The notes under the pieces are model-generated. The model had not been told where the DNA came from. It searched no databases and saw only the letters and a program-made list of their open reading frames with translations. Shown piece by piece: positions 8,822 to 17,443 of a DNA stretch of 64,000 bases. The stretch is taken from positions 266,455-330,454 of the forward strand of contig CAJPFI010000006.1 in assembly GCA_905339295.1 (NCBI GenBank), given 5' to 3'. The position numbers and the translations under genes are program-made. Position 1 is the stretch's first letter, and each line of letters opens with the position of its first letter. This DNA is from Burkholderiales bacterium. Lineage in GTDB: Bacteria; Pseudomonadota; Gammaproteobacteria; Burkholderiales; Casimicrobiaceae.

Positions 8822-9447
8822 CCCTCGCCGACTTCCTGTCGCCGCTGCCGCTCGTCGCGGTGCTGCGCGGCATCACGCCCCCCGAGGTGCCCGGCGTCGC
8901 CGACGTGCTGACCGGCGCGGGCTTCCGCGTCCTGGAAGTCACGCTCAACTCGCCGAAGCCGTTCGAGAGCATTCGCGCGCTCGCCGCGCGCTGCGGAGAC
9001 GCGTGCCTGGTCGGCGCCGGCACGGTGCTCGATCCCGCCGACGTCGCGCGCGTGCGCGATGCCGGCGGCCGCCTCATCGTGATGCCGCACGCCGACGTCG
9101 CGGTGATCCGCGAGGCGAAGCGGCAGGGGCTCGTGTGCATTCCGGGCGTGGCGACACCGACCGAGGCGTTCTCGGCGCTGGCGGCGGGCGCGGACGCGCT
9201 CAAGATGTTCCCGGCGGAGGCGCTGCCGCCGGCGGCGCTGAAGGCGTGGCGCGCGGTGCTGCCGAAGGACACGCTGGTGTTCGCGGTCGGCGGCATGCGG
9301 CCCGACAACCTGCTGCCGTACCGCCAGGCGGGCGCCGATGGATTCGGGACCGGCTCGGCCCTCTACCAGCCGGGCGCCACGGCCGACGCGGTGCGCGACG
9401 CGGCGATGGCGTATGCTCGCGGCGTCGGCGCGCTGCCGAGGCGATGA
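8818..9447 (+). CDS. dgoA: 2-dehydro-3-deoxy-6-phosphogalactonate aldolase (KDPG/KDPGal aldolase family)
   Basis: 209-residue class I aldolase cleaving KDPGal to pyruvate and glyceraldehyde-3-phosphate. Schiff-base lysine is Lys129 (ALKMFPAE) and the general base is Glu40 (VLEVTLNSP). VGAGTV and AVGGMRPDNL are also family motifs. Placement directly after dgoK with an ATGA overlap supports the KDPGal rather than KDPG assignment, although aldolases of this family can act on both. Confidence 0.9.
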   Translation: MTLADFLSPLPLVAVLRGITPPEVPGVADVLTGAGFRVLEVTLNSPKPFESIRALAARCGDACLVGAGTVLDPADVARVRDAGGRLIVMPHADVAVIREAKRQGLVCIPGVATPTEAFSALAAGADALKMFPAEALPPAALKAWRAVLPKDTLVFAVGGMRPDNLLPYRQAGADGFGTGSALYQPGATADAVRDAAMAYARGVGALPRR

Positions 9448-9621
9448 TCGTGCGCGGCGCGACCGGCAGCGGAGACGACGCGCGGCGAACGGCGGCGCAC
9501 GCGCGCGCCAAGGGGGAGACGATGGGGCGTCACGCATGCGACGGCCGTTGCGCCGCGATCGGCATGGCGATCGGGTCGTCGCGCGGCGCTTGTCTCCGCG
9601 AGAGGTAACGGGACGTCGACC

Positions 9622-10551
9622 GTGCAGCGCTACGACCTCGTGGCGATCGGCGAGCCGCTGATCGAGTTCAACCAGGCGCGCGGCGAGGATCCGCGCGCGT
9701 GGCGCCAGGGCTGCGGCGGCGACACGTCGAACGTGGCGATCGCGGCCGCGCGGCTGGGCGCGCGAGTCGCGTACGTGACGCGGCTGGGCGACGACGCGTT
9801 CGGGCGGCAGTTCCGCGCGCTGTGGTCCGCGGAGGGGATCGCGCTCGATGGCGTGGAGACGGACGCGGAGGCGCCGACCGGCGTCTACTTCGTCACGCAC
9901 GGGCCGTCGGGGCACGCGTTCGCCTACCTGCGCGCGGGGTCCGCCGCGAGCCGGCTCGCGCCGTCGAACCTGCCGCTCGGCGTGATCCGGGCCGCGCGCG
10001 CGTTGCACGTGTCGGGCATCAGCCAGGCGATCTCGACGTCGGCGTGCGACGCGGTGTTCGCCGCGATCGCGACGGCGCGCGAGTGTGGCGCGCGGGTCTT
10101 CTACGATCCGAACCTGCGACCGAAGCTGTGGCCGCGCGAGCGGGCGCGCGCGATCGCGCTCGCCACGATCGCGCTGTCCGACTGGTGCCTGCCGTCGCTC
10201 GAGGATGCGGAGTGGGCGTTCGGCGCCGGCGAGCCGGACGCGGTGATCGACGCCTGCCGGCGCGCCGGTGCGCGCGGCGTCGTGTACAAGCGCGGCGCCG
10301 ACGGCTGCGTGATCGACGACGGGCGCACGCGCGTCGCGATCGCCGCGCACCGCGTGACGAGCGTCGACGCGACCGGCGCGGGCGACTGCTTCGACGGGGC
10401 GTTCGCGGCGCGGCTCGCCGCGGGAGACGAGGCCGTGACGGCCGCGCGCTACGCCAACGCCGCCGCGGCGATCGCGACGACCGGCTACGGCGCCGTCGAT
10501 CCGCTCCCGCGGCCGCGCGACGTCGAGTCGCAGCTCATGCAGGCGGCCTGA
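9622..10551 (+). CDS. kdgK: PfkB-family sugar kinase, probable 2-keto-3-deoxygluconate kinase
   Basis: 309 residues. The ribokinase/PfkB fold is shown by the N-terminal IGEPLIEFN and GGDTSNVAIAAARLG and by the C-terminal signature DATGAGDCFDGAF with its catalytic Asp. The start pattern resembles KDG kinases, and the neighbours (dgoK, dgoA, SDR) are sugar-acid genes. Start is GTG 9622, with GAGAGG about 15 bases upstream. The 174-base gap before it holds no gene. Exact substrate (KDG or another ketodeoxy acid) is inferred. Confidence 0.8.
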   Translation: MQRYDLVAIGEPLIEFNQARGEDPRAWRQGCGGDTSNVAIAAARLGARVAYVTRLGDDAFGRQFRALWSAEGIALDGVETDAEAPTGVYFVTHGPSGHAFAYLRAGSAASRLAPSNLPLGVIRAARALHVSGISQAISTSACDAVFAAIATARECGARVFYDPNLRPKLWPRERARAIALATIALSDWCLPSLEDAEWAFGAGEPDAVIDACRRAGARGVVYKRGADGCVIDDGRTRVAIAAHRVTSVDATGAGDCFDGAFAARLAAGDEAVTAARYANAAAAIATTGYGAVDPLPRPRDVESQLMQAA

Positions 10552-10559
10552 CGCATGCG

Positions 10560-11303
10560 ATGAGCGCGACGTTCCGCGACGACCTCTTCGCCGGGCGCGT
10601 GGTGCTCGTGACCGGTGGCACCAGCGGCATCGGCGCCGGCATCGCCGACGCGTTCGCGGAACTGGGCGCCGTCGTGACCGCGACGGGCGCCACGCCGGGC
10701 GAGGTCGACGCCGCGCGCTCGCAGCCCGGCTTCCGGCTGCGCGACGCGCTCGCGCTCGACGTGCGCGACGACGCGGCGGTCCGCGGACTGATCGCGGACC
10801 TCCCGCGCCTCGACGTGCTGGTCAACTGCGCGGGAGTGATCCGGCGCGACACCGAGCACGACCCGGAGGTGTTCGCCGACACGGTCGCGATCAACCTGAC
10901 CGGCACGATGCGCTGCTGCACGCACGCGCGGACGCGGCTCGCCGCGGCGCGCGGCGCGATCGTCAACATCGCGTCGATCCTGTCGATCTTCGGCGCGCCC
11001 CGCGCCCCCGGCTACTCGGCGAGCAAGGGGGGCATCGTGCAGCTGACGCGTTCGCTCGCGATCGCGTACGCCGGTGAAGGCATCCGCGTGAACGCGATCG
11101 CGCCCGGCTGGGTGCGCACGCCGCTCACGCAGGCTCTGCAGGACGACGCGCAGCGCAGCGCGGCGATCGCCACGCGCACGCCGATGCGGCGCTGGGCGGA
11201 GCCCGCCGACGTCGCGGGCGCCGCCGTGTTCCTCGCGTCGCCCGCCGCCGGGTTCGTCACCGGCGCGCTGCTGCCGGTCGACGGCGGCTACCACGTGAGC
11301 TGA
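10560..11303 (+). CDS. SDR-family oxidoreductase, likely sugar-acid dehydrogenase
   Basis: 247-residue classical short-chain dehydrogenase: cofactor motif TGGTSGIG near residue 18, NCAGV, and the catalytic Ser plus YSASK (Tyr-x3-Lys). Its place 8 bases after the kinase stop suggests a step feeding the keto-deoxy acid pathway, for example a 2-keto-3-deoxygluconate or uronate dehydrogenase of the KduD type. The substrate cannot be read from the sequence. Confidence 0.8.
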   Translation: MSATFRDDLFAGRVVLVTGGTSGIGAGIADAFAELGAVVTATGATPGEVDAARSQPGFRLRDALALDVRDDAAVRGLIADLPRLDVLVNCAGVIRRDTEHDPEVFADTVAINLTGTMRCCTHARTRLAAARGAIVNIASILSIFGAPRAPGYSASKGGIVQLTRSLAIAYAGEGIRVNAIAPGWVRTPLTQALQDDAQRSAAIATRTPMRRWAEPADVAGAAVFLASPAAGFVTGALLPVDGGYHVS

Positions 11304-11321
11304 TTCGGACGGGGAGGGGCG

Positions 11322-11564
11322 ATGGCGCTCAACACCGCGATCCGGCACCTGAAGTCCGGCAACTGGCAGAAGGCGCACGCCGTCGTGCAGAACGACGCGT
11401 CCGAACTCGGTTGCTGGGCGCACGGCATCGTCCACATGATCGAAGGCGACCTGCCCAACGCGCGCTACTGGTACCGGCGCGCCGGGCGAACGTTCCCGCG
11501 CACGCACGAGCCGTCCGCCGAGATCGACGCGCTCGTGGCGGCGTGGAAGAAGGAGACCGAATGA
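11322..11564 (+). CDS. small conserved-looking protein of unknown function
   Basis: 80 residues, no family recognised. The sequence is helical and compact (IRHLKSGNWQKAHAVVQ, then CWAHGIVHMIEGDLPNARYWYRRAG) and looks like one and a half TPR/Sel1-type helical hairpins. A ggggagggg ribosome site precedes it. Its stop overlaps the ATG of the cupin gene (ATGA), and it follows the SDR by 18 bases, so it belongs to the same operon. Good third-position GC bias supports coding. Confidence 0.7.
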   Translation: MALNTAIRHLKSGNWQKAHAVVQNDASELGCWAHGIVHMIEGDLPNARYWYRRAGRTFPRTHEPSAEIDALVAAWKKETE

Positions 11565-12118
11565 CGGCGCGACCGCGGCGACCCGGTGGCCGCCCCGGGG
11601 CCGGCGCGCCCCCCGGGGGGACGCGGGCGGAGCTCGGGTCGGGGGGGCCGCCTGCCATCGTTCCCGAGATCGCCGAGGCGGCCCTGCCCGACGACGAGCG
11701 CGTCTGGGTGCCGCAGTCTCCCGACGTGTGGTTCCGGCCGCTCCTGCTCAACACCGTGTCGGGCGGCTGGTGCAACCTGCTGCGCGTGCGGCGCGCGGGC
11801 GTGCTCTCGCGCCACCGCCACCCGATGGTCGTGACCGGCTACGTGATCAGGGGGCGCTGGCGCTACCTCGAGCACGACTGGGTCGCGGAGACCGGCAGCT
11901 TCGTCTACGAACCGCCGGGCGAGATCCACACGCTCGCCGTGCCCGACGACTGTCCGGAGATGATCACGTTCTTCAACATCAGCGGCGCGATGATCTACGT
12001 CGACGAGCACGGGAGCACGACCGGCTACGAGGACGTCTGGACGAAGATCGACATGTGCCGCCGCCACTACGCCGAGTGCGGCCTGGGCGAGCGCTACGTC
12101 GACCGCTACGTTCGGTGA
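11561..12118 (+). CDS. cupin protein of the 2,4'-dihydroxyacetophenone dioxygenase type
   Basis: 185 residues. The N-terminal about 35 residues are Pro/Gly/Arg-rich and probably disordered. The cupin core has metal-ligand candidates in SRHRHPMVVTG (two His), RYLEHDWV and EPPGEIHTL, and a conserved tail (GYEDVWTKIDMCRRHY). Relatives are annotated as 2,4'-dihydroxyacetophenone dioxygenases, but many members are untested and the sugar-acid neighbours suggest another substrate. ATGA overlap with the preceding gene. Confidence 0.75.
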   Translation: MTARPRRPGGRPGAGAPPGGTRAELGSGGPPAIVPEIAEAALPDDERVWVPQSPDVWFRPLLLNTVSGGWCNLLRVRRAGVLSRHRHPMVVTGYVIRGRWRYLEHDWVAETGSFVYEPPGEIHTLAVPDDCPEMITFFNISGAMIYVDEHGSTTGYEDVWTKIDMCRRHYAECGLGERYVDRYVR

Positions 12119-12134
12119 CGCGCCGCCTGCCCCG

Positions 12135-12140
12135 TATAAT
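12135..12140 (+). promoter_or_regulatory. consensus -10 hexamer 6 nt before crcB start
   Basis: A perfect TATAAT ends 6 bases before the crcB ATG, so transcription would begin at or next to the start codon (leaderless mRNA). No good -35 is visible. Part of a recurrent arrangement in this window. Confidence 0.45.
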
Positions 12141-12146
12141 CGCGCG

Positions 12147-12527
12147 ATGTACGCCGGATTCGCCGCCGTCGGCCTCGGCGCCGTGCTGGGCGCGTGGCTG
12201 CGCTGGGGACTGTCGATCTGGCTCAACCCGCGCCTGCCGCTGTTCCCGCTCGGCACGCTCGTCGCGAACCTGGCCGGTGGCTACCTCGTCGGCTTCGCCG
12301 TCGCCTGGTTCGCGGCGAGGCACGACTTGCCACCCGAGGTGAGGCTGTTCGCGATCACCGGCTTCCTGGGCGGCCTCACGACGTTCTCGACGTTCTCGGC
12401 GGAAGTGGTCGAGCTCATGCTGCGCGGCGACCTCGGCAGCGGCGCGCTGCTCGCGTTCGCGCATCTCGCCGGCTCGCTCCTGCTCACGCTCGCGGGCTTC
12501 GCCACGTTCCGCCTGCTCGCGGGCTGA
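12147..12527 (+). CDS. crcB: fluoride exporter CrcB/Fluc
   Basis: 126 residues, four transmembrane helices. Fluc channels are dual-topology dimers that export fluoride. Diagnostic motifs: GAVLGAWLRWGLS, GTLVANLAGGYLVGF (the conserved Asn) and TGFLGGLTTFSTFS (the Phe-box/TFST segment). Only 28 bases separate it from the preceding stop, too few for a fluoride riboswitch. Confidence 0.95.
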   Translation: MYAGFAAVGLGAVLGAWLRWGLSIWLNPRLPLFPLGTLVANLAGGYLVGFAVAWFAARHDLPPEVRLFAITGFLGGLTTFSTFSAEVVELMLRGDLGSGALLAFAHLAGSLLLTLAGFATFRLLAG

Positions 12528-12561
12528 CCCCGCCGCATCACGCATCCACGAGGAGCTCCGC

Positions 12562-13536
12562 ATGACCAAGGCCATACGTATCCACGCGACCGGCGGTCCC
12601 GAGGTTCTCGCCTGGGAGAGCGTTCCGGTCGGCGACCCGGGACCCGGCGAGGCGCGCGTGCGTCACACCGCGATCGGCCTCAACTTCATCGACACGTATC
12701 ACCGCACCGGCGCGTACAAGCTGCAGCTCCCGTCGGGCATCGGCCTCGAGGCCGCGGGCGTCGTCGAGGCGGTCGGCGCGGGCGTCGCGGACCTGAAGCA
12801 GGGCGATCGCGTCGCTTACTGCGGCGGTCCGGTGGGCGCCTACAGCGAGGCGCGCGTGATGCCGGCCGACCGGCTCGTGCCGCTGCCCGAGGGGATCGCC
12901 GAGCGCGACGCCGCCGCGATGATGCTCAAGGGGCTCACCGTCCAGTACCTGTTCCGCCAGACGAAGCGTCTCGCCGCGGGCGACACGATCCTGTTCCACG
13001 CGGCCGCGGGCGGCGTCGGGCTCGTCGCCTGCCAGTGGGCGAAGGCGCTCGGCGTGACGATGATCGGCACGGTCGGCAGCGACGACAAGGCCGCGGTCGC
13101 GCGCTCGCTGGGCTGCGCGCACACGATCGTCTACACGCGCGAGGACTTCGTCGAGCGCGTCAGGGCGCTGACCGGCGGCAAGGGGGTTGCGGTCGTCTAC
13201 GACGGCGTCGGCAAGGACACGTTCCCCGGATCGCTCGACTGCCTCGCGCCGCGCGGCCTTTGGGTGCTGTTCGGCGCGTCGTCCGGCGCGCCGCCGGCGC
13301 TCGACATGGGCATGCTCGCCGCGCGTGGCTCGCTCTACGCGACGCGTCCGACGCTGTTCACCTATGCCGCGGCGCGCGCGGACCTGCTCGCGATGGCGCG
13401 CGAGATGTTCGACCTGATGCTCGCGGGCAAGCTCAAGGCTGAGGTCAACCAGACGTTTCCGCTCGCGGAGGCGGCCGCCGCGCACCGCGCCCTCGAAGGC
13501 CGCGGCACGACCGGCGCGACGCTGCTGTTGCCGTAG
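12562..13536 (+). CDS. qorA: NADPH:quinone oxidoreductase (zeta-crystallin-like)
   Basis: 324-residue medium-chain dehydrogenase/reductase without zinc ligands. GLNFIDTYHRTG, the quinone-reductase signature region VQYLFRQTKRLAAGDTILFHAAAGGVG and the Rossmann motif AAGGVG are all present, and the length matches the family. It reduces quinones by one or two electrons using NADPH. Starts 34 bases after crcB with a gaggagc ribosome site. Confidence 0.9.
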   Translation: MTKAIRIHATGGPEVLAWESVPVGDPGPGEARVRHTAIGLNFIDTYHRTGAYKLQLPSGIGLEAAGVVEAVGAGVADLKQGDRVAYCGGPVGAYSEARVMPADRLVPLPEGIAERDAAAMMLKGLTVQYLFRQTKRLAAGDTILFHAAAGGVGLVACQWAKALGVTMIGTVGSDDKAAVARSLGCAHTIVYTREDFVERVRALTGGKGVAVVYDGVGKDTFPGSLDCLAPRGLWVLFGASSGAPPALDMGMLAARGSLYATRPTLFTYAAARADLLAMAREMFDLMLAGKLKAEVNQTFPLAEAAAAHRALEGRGTTGATLLLP

Positions 13537-13563
13537 GCGCGCCGCAGCGCGGTCGGCGGAGGA

Positions 13564-14097
13564 TCAAGGCGTCCGGGCGACGGGAACGCCGGTATCCTCG
13601 AGCGCTCGCACGCTCAGCTCGAACTCGGGGCGCGTGACCGGATGGACGACCACCGCCCAGCGGCCGGTGCGGGTTGCCTCGCGGACGCTCGAGATCACCG
13701 CGTCGTGATCCGGCCGGATCGTGAGCAGCCCGCCGAGCAACAGCCCGAACATCGTGCCGAACATCAGCATCGCGAACAGGCTCGACGCCGGCGTGGACGC
13801 GACGATGGCCAGGTCGGCGAGATAGAGGGCGAGCCAGCCGACGAGCGCGACGACGAATCCGAGCAGCGCGCAGGAGACGTGCGCGCGCACCGCCGTGCGT
13901 GCGATCCCGACGCCTTCCGGCTCGACCTTGCGTCCCCAGTCGACGTCGAGCGGCGTGACGAGCTGCACCTGCCGGCTGTCGACGCCCGCCGCGTACTTGA
14001 CGCGCGCGCAGGCGAGCACCGCGGCGCGCGGATGGTTGTAGACGGCGGCCACCTTGCCCGTCGGCCGATCGCGGAAGAACGCCCTGGTCGCATCCAT
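13564..14097 (-). CDS. inner-membrane protein of unknown function
   Basis: 177 residues, start ATG 14097. An N-terminal cytosolic part (VAAVYNHPRAAVLACARVK, then VQLVTPLD) is followed by two transmembrane helices (about residues 73-98 and 103-125) and a C-terminal soluble part (AVVVHPVTRPEFELSVRAL) with a ferredoxin-like feel. The layout recalls general-stress YflT/GS17M-like proteins, but I do not recognise a family firmly. Convergent with qorA across 27 bases. Confidence 0.6.
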   Translation of the reverse strand: MDATRAFFRDRPTGKVAAVYNHPRAAVLACARVKYAAGVDSRQVQLVTPLDVDWGRKVEPEGVGIARTAVRAHVSCALLGFVVALVGWLALYLADLAIVASTPASSLFAMLMFGTMFGLLLGGLLTIRPDHDAVISSVREATRTGRWAVVVHPVTRPEFELSVRALEDTGVPVARTP

Positions 14098-14292
14098 CGT
14101 GCACTCCGATGATCGGTGCCCCGCGCGGGTCGGCCGCGTCGGCGACCCACCCGGGCGAGGACACCCGGCAGGGCCTATCGTCGCTCGCGGCACGGCGGGC
14201 CTCCCATCGGCCGAAGGCCGACGCTCGCGTAGGACTCGAGGCGAGGAGGCATCGGAGGCGCGCAGGCACGCGCGGCGCGTCCGGGCCGACTG

Positions 14293-15780
14293 TCAACGCG
14301 CGGATTGGAAGTTCAGCAGCTCCCGCGCCGCGCCGGCGAGTTCGGACGCGCCGGCGCCGATCGGCCCCGCGCCGCGCGCGACGAGCCGGTCGGCCGCCGC
14401 GCCGTGCAGGCACACGGCGTAGCGCAGCGCGCTCGCCGGATCGAGCCCCTGCGCGAGCATCGCGCCCAGCATGCCCGCGAGCACGTCGCCCGAGCCCGCG
14501 GTGGCGAGCGCGGGATTGCCGCTCGCGTTCACGTCGAAGCGGCCATCCGGATGCGCGAGCACGCTGCCGGCGCCCTTGAGCACGACGTGCGCGCGGAGGC
14601 GTCGCGAGAGCGACACGGCGGCACCGAGGCGGTCGCCTTGCACGTCGGCGGTCGACGTTTCGAGCAGCCGCGCGGCCTCGGCCGGGTGCGGCGTCGCGAG
14701 CGTGGCCGCATTGCGGGCGGCGAGCGCCTCGCGCAACGACGCCGAGGCCGCGATCAGGTTCAGTGCGTCGGCGTCGAGCGCGAGCGGAACCGGAGCGTCG
14801 ATCACGCGCCGCAGCGCGTTCGCCGATGCGTCGGACCGCCCCATGCCCGGTCCGGCGACGATCGCGTCGGCGCCGTCGATCGCGTGCATCGCGTCGCCGA
14901 GCATCAGCTCGGGCGCGTTCCAGTCGACGCCGGGATGCGGCGTCGCGATGAAGCCGATCCGCACCTTGCCCGCGCCGGAGCGGACCGCGGCGCGACCCGC
15001 GAGGATCGGTGCGCCGGTCATCCCCGCGGCGCCGCCGACGATCGCGAGCGTGCCGAAGGTGCCCTTGTGCACGTTGCGGCGCGCGCGAGAGAGGCGTTCG
15101 GGGCGCATCGCGTCGAGGAGCGGCCAGTCGAGCCGCCGTCCTTTCGCCCGCGCGAGGTCGCCGTCGAGGCCGAGCGCATGCACCGACACGATGCCCGCGG
15201 CGTCGGGGCCGTCGCCCGTGAGGAGCCCGGGCTTCAGCGCGATGAACGTCGCCGTCGCGGTCGCGCGGATCGCGGGCTCGCGCAGCGTGCCGGAATCGGC
15301 GTCGAGGCCGCTCGGCAGGTCGAGCGCGAGCACCGGCGCGCCGCTCCGGTTCGCCCACTCGACCAGCGCCGCGTAGTCGCCGCCGATCGCCCGCGCGAGG
15401 CCGATGCCGAACAGCGCGTCGACGACGAGCGACGCCCCACGGCCACGCGGCTCGCGGATCGTCGCGCCACCCGCGGCGGCGAACGAGGCGTGCGCGGCGC
15501 GCGCATCGGCGGGAAGCGCCGCCGGATCGCCGCGAAACACGACGTCGACATCGTGGAAGGCGCGCCTGAGTTCGCGTGCGACGACGAAGCCGTCGCCGCC
15601 GTTGTTGCCGCGGCCGGCGAGCACGACGACGCTGCCGCCGCGAGACTCGGCGAGCATCGCCTGCGCAATCGCGGTCGCCGCCGTGCCCGCGCGTTCCATC
15701 AGCCCGTCGCGCGCGTGCCGCGCCTCGATGGCGCGGAGCGCATCGGTCGTGAGGACCGGTGCCAGCCGCGAGTCGTCCAT
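14293..15780 (-). CDS. nnr: bifunctional NAD(P)H-hydrate epimerase / ADP-dependent NAD(P)H-hydrate dehydratase
   Basis: 495 residues. Repairs NADHX/NADPHX: the N-terminal YjeF_N domain (about residues 1-215, GRGNNGGDGFVVARELR, ALFGIGL, DLPSGLDADSG) epimerises, and the C-terminal ribokinase-like domain (about 225-495, GGAAGMTGAPILAGRAA, GPGMG, TPHPAEAARLL, AGSGDVLAGMLGA) dehydrates. Start ATG 15780, where the domain begins. A consensus TATAAT lies 6 bases upstream. Divergent from aspA. The 195-base gap after it (14098-14292) holds only short GC hairpins. Confidence 0.94.
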   Translation of the reverse strand: MDDSRLAPVLTTDALRAIEARHARDGLMERAGTAATAIAQAMLAESRGGSVVVLAGRGNNGGDGFVVARELRRAFHDVDVVFRGDPAALPADARAAHASFAAAGGATIREPRGRGASLVVDALFGIGLARAIGGDYAALVEWANRSGAPVLALDLPSGLDADSGTLREPAIRATATATFIALKPGLLTGDGPDAAGIVSVHALGLDGDLARAKGRRLDWPLLDAMRPERLSRARRNVHKGTFGTLAIVGGAAGMTGAPILAGRAAVRSGAGKVRIGFIATPHPGVDWNAPELMLGDAMHAIDGADAIVAGPGMGRSDASANALRRVIDAPVPLALDADALNLIAASASLREALAARNAATLATPHPAEAARLLETSTADVQGDRLGAAVSLSRRLRAHVVLKGAGSVLAHPDGRFDVNASGNPALATAGSGDVLAGMLGAMLAQGLDPASALRYAVCLHGAAADRLVARGAGPIGAGASELAGAARELLNFQSAR

Positions 15781-15786
15781 CGCGGG

Positions 15787-15792
15787 ATTATA
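15787..15792 (-). promoter_or_regulatory. consensus -10 hexamer 6 nt before nnr start
   Basis: On the minus strand a perfect TATAAT ends 6 bases before the nnr ATG, implying a leaderless transcript. The -35 region has no clear consensus. Confidence 0.4.
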
Positions 15793-15871
15793 GGCGACGC
15801 GGATGACGCGATGCGCATGGCGGGCGCCGCGGCCGGGGTGTAGAGTGCCGCCGTCCGAGAGGAGAGGGCCC

Positions 15872-17296
15872 ATGCCCCAAGCCGACGCCCGCGCCACCCG
15901 CCTCGAGCACGACCTGCTCGGCGAGCGCGAGATCCCCGCCGACGCCTACTGGGGCGTCCACACGCTGCGCGCGGTCGAGAACTTCCCGATCAGCGGGCGC
16001 TGGATCGGGCTGTGGCCCGAGCTCATACGCGCGCTCGCGCTGGTCAAGCACGCCGCCGCGCAGACCAACTGGGAGCTCGGGCTGCTCGACCAGGCGAAGG
16101 CGAAGCTCATCATCGCCGCGTGCCGCGAGATCGCGAGCGGCGCGCTGCACGACCAGTTCGTCGTCGACCAGATCCAGGGAGGCGCCGGCACGTCGACCAA
16201 CATGAACGCGAACGAAGTGATCGCGAACCGCGCGCTCGAGCTGGGCGGCAGGGGGAAGGGCGACTACGCGTTCCTGCACCCGATCGAGCACGTCAACATG
16301 GGGCAGAGCACGAACGACGTGTACCCGACCGCGGTGCGGCTCGCACTGCGCTTCGCGATCGTCGACCTGATCGCGGCGATGGAGGAACTGAAACGCGCAT
16401 TCGCGGCGAAGTCCGCCGAGTTCAAGGACGTGCTCAAGGTCGGGCGGACGCAGCTGCAGGATGCGGTGCCGATGACCCTCGGTCAGGAGTTCTCGACCTT
16501 CGCCGTGATGCTGGGCGAGGACCAGCAGCGGCTCTCCGAGGCCGGCGCGCTGATCGAGGAGATCAATCTCGGCGCGACCGCGATCGGCACCGGCATCAAC
16601 TCGCACCCCGGCTACGCGCCTCTCGCCTGCAAGCACCTGGTCGCGCTGTCCGGCGTCCAGGTGAAGACCGCCGAGAACCTCGTCGAGGCAACGCAGGACT
16701 GCGGCGCGTTCGTGCAGATGTCCGGCGTCCTGAAGCGCATCGCCGTCAAGCTCTCGAAGACGTGCAACGACCTGAGGCTGCTGTCGTCGGGGCCGCGCGC
16801 GGGCCTGGGCGAGATCGTGCTGCCCGCGGTGCAGGCCGGGAGCTCGATCATGCCGGGCAAGATCAACCCGGTGATCCCCGAGGTCGTCAACCAGATCGCG
16901 TTCGAGGTGATCGGCAACGACATGACCGTGACGATGGCGGCGGAAGCCGGCCAGCTGCAGCTCAACGCGTTCGAGCCGATCATCGCCTACAGCCTGTTCC
17001 GCAGCATTCCGCACCTGAAGCAGGGCTGCATCGTGCTCGCGCGCCAGTGCGTCGCCGGCATCACCGCGAATCGCGAGCACCTCGCGGAGTCGGTGCGGCG
17101 GACGATCGGCATCGTCACCGCGCTCAACCCGTACATCGGCTACGAGCGATCGAGCGCGCTGGCGAAGGAAGCGCACGCGACCGGCCGGGGTGTCTACGAG
17201 CTCGTGCTCGAGAAGGGCTGGCTGTCGAAGCACGACCTCGACCGCATCCTGTCTCCCGAGAACCTGACCGAGCCGCGGCCGCAGGTGCGCGACTGA
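15872..17296 (+). CDS. aspA: aspartate ammonia-lyase
   Basis: 474 residues. Deaminates L-aspartate to fumarate and ammonia. The fumarase/aspartase signature GSSIMPGKINPV is present, with GTSTNMNANEV, HVNMGQSTNDVYPTA and the substrate-binding GRTQLQDAVPMTLGQE segment. The T-S-T-N-M-N-A-N-E-V form and the length favour aspartase over class II fumarase. Start ATG 15872 follows a strong gagaggagag ribosome site. Downstream lie a racemase and a Glu/Asp ABC importer, a coherent acidic-amino-acid locus. Confidence 0.93.
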   Translation: MPQADARATRLEHDLLGEREIPADAYWGVHTLRAVENFPISGRWIGLWPELIRALALVKHAAAQTNWELGLLDQAKAKLIIAACREIASGALHDQFVVDQIQGGAGTSTNMNANEVIANRALELGGRGKGDYAFLHPIEHVNMGQSTNDVYPTAVRLALRFAIVDLIAAMEELKRAFAAKSAEFKDVLKVGRTQLQDAVPMTLGQEFSTFAVMLGEDQQRLSEAGALIEEINLGATAIGTGINSHPGYAPLACKHLVALSGVQVKTAENLVEATQDCGAFVQMSGVLKRIAVKLSKTCNDLRLLSSGPRAGLGEIVLPAVQAGSSIMPGKINPVIPEVVNQIAFEVIGNDMTVTMAAEAGQLQLNAFEPIIAYSLFRSIPHLKQGCIVLARQCVAGITANREHLAESVRRTIGIVTALNPYIGYERSSALAKEAHATGRGVYELVLEKGWLSKHDLDRILSPENLTEPRPQVRD

Positions 17297-17443
17297 GCCG
17301 GGGGTCGGACGCGACCCGCGAACCGTGCGCCGCATCGGCAGGCGACGCCGGACGGGCAAATCTCCGTCCTGCCCCGGCGCGCCATCGGCGAGAATCGGTC
17401 CGGCCCCATTCCCACCCGAGTCCACATTCAGCCCGACGCCACC

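Noticed and set aside
12119..12146. Fluoride riboswitch before crcB
   Set aside because: Only 28 bases separate the genes, with a -10 hexamer 6 bases before the start; there is no room for the aptamer.
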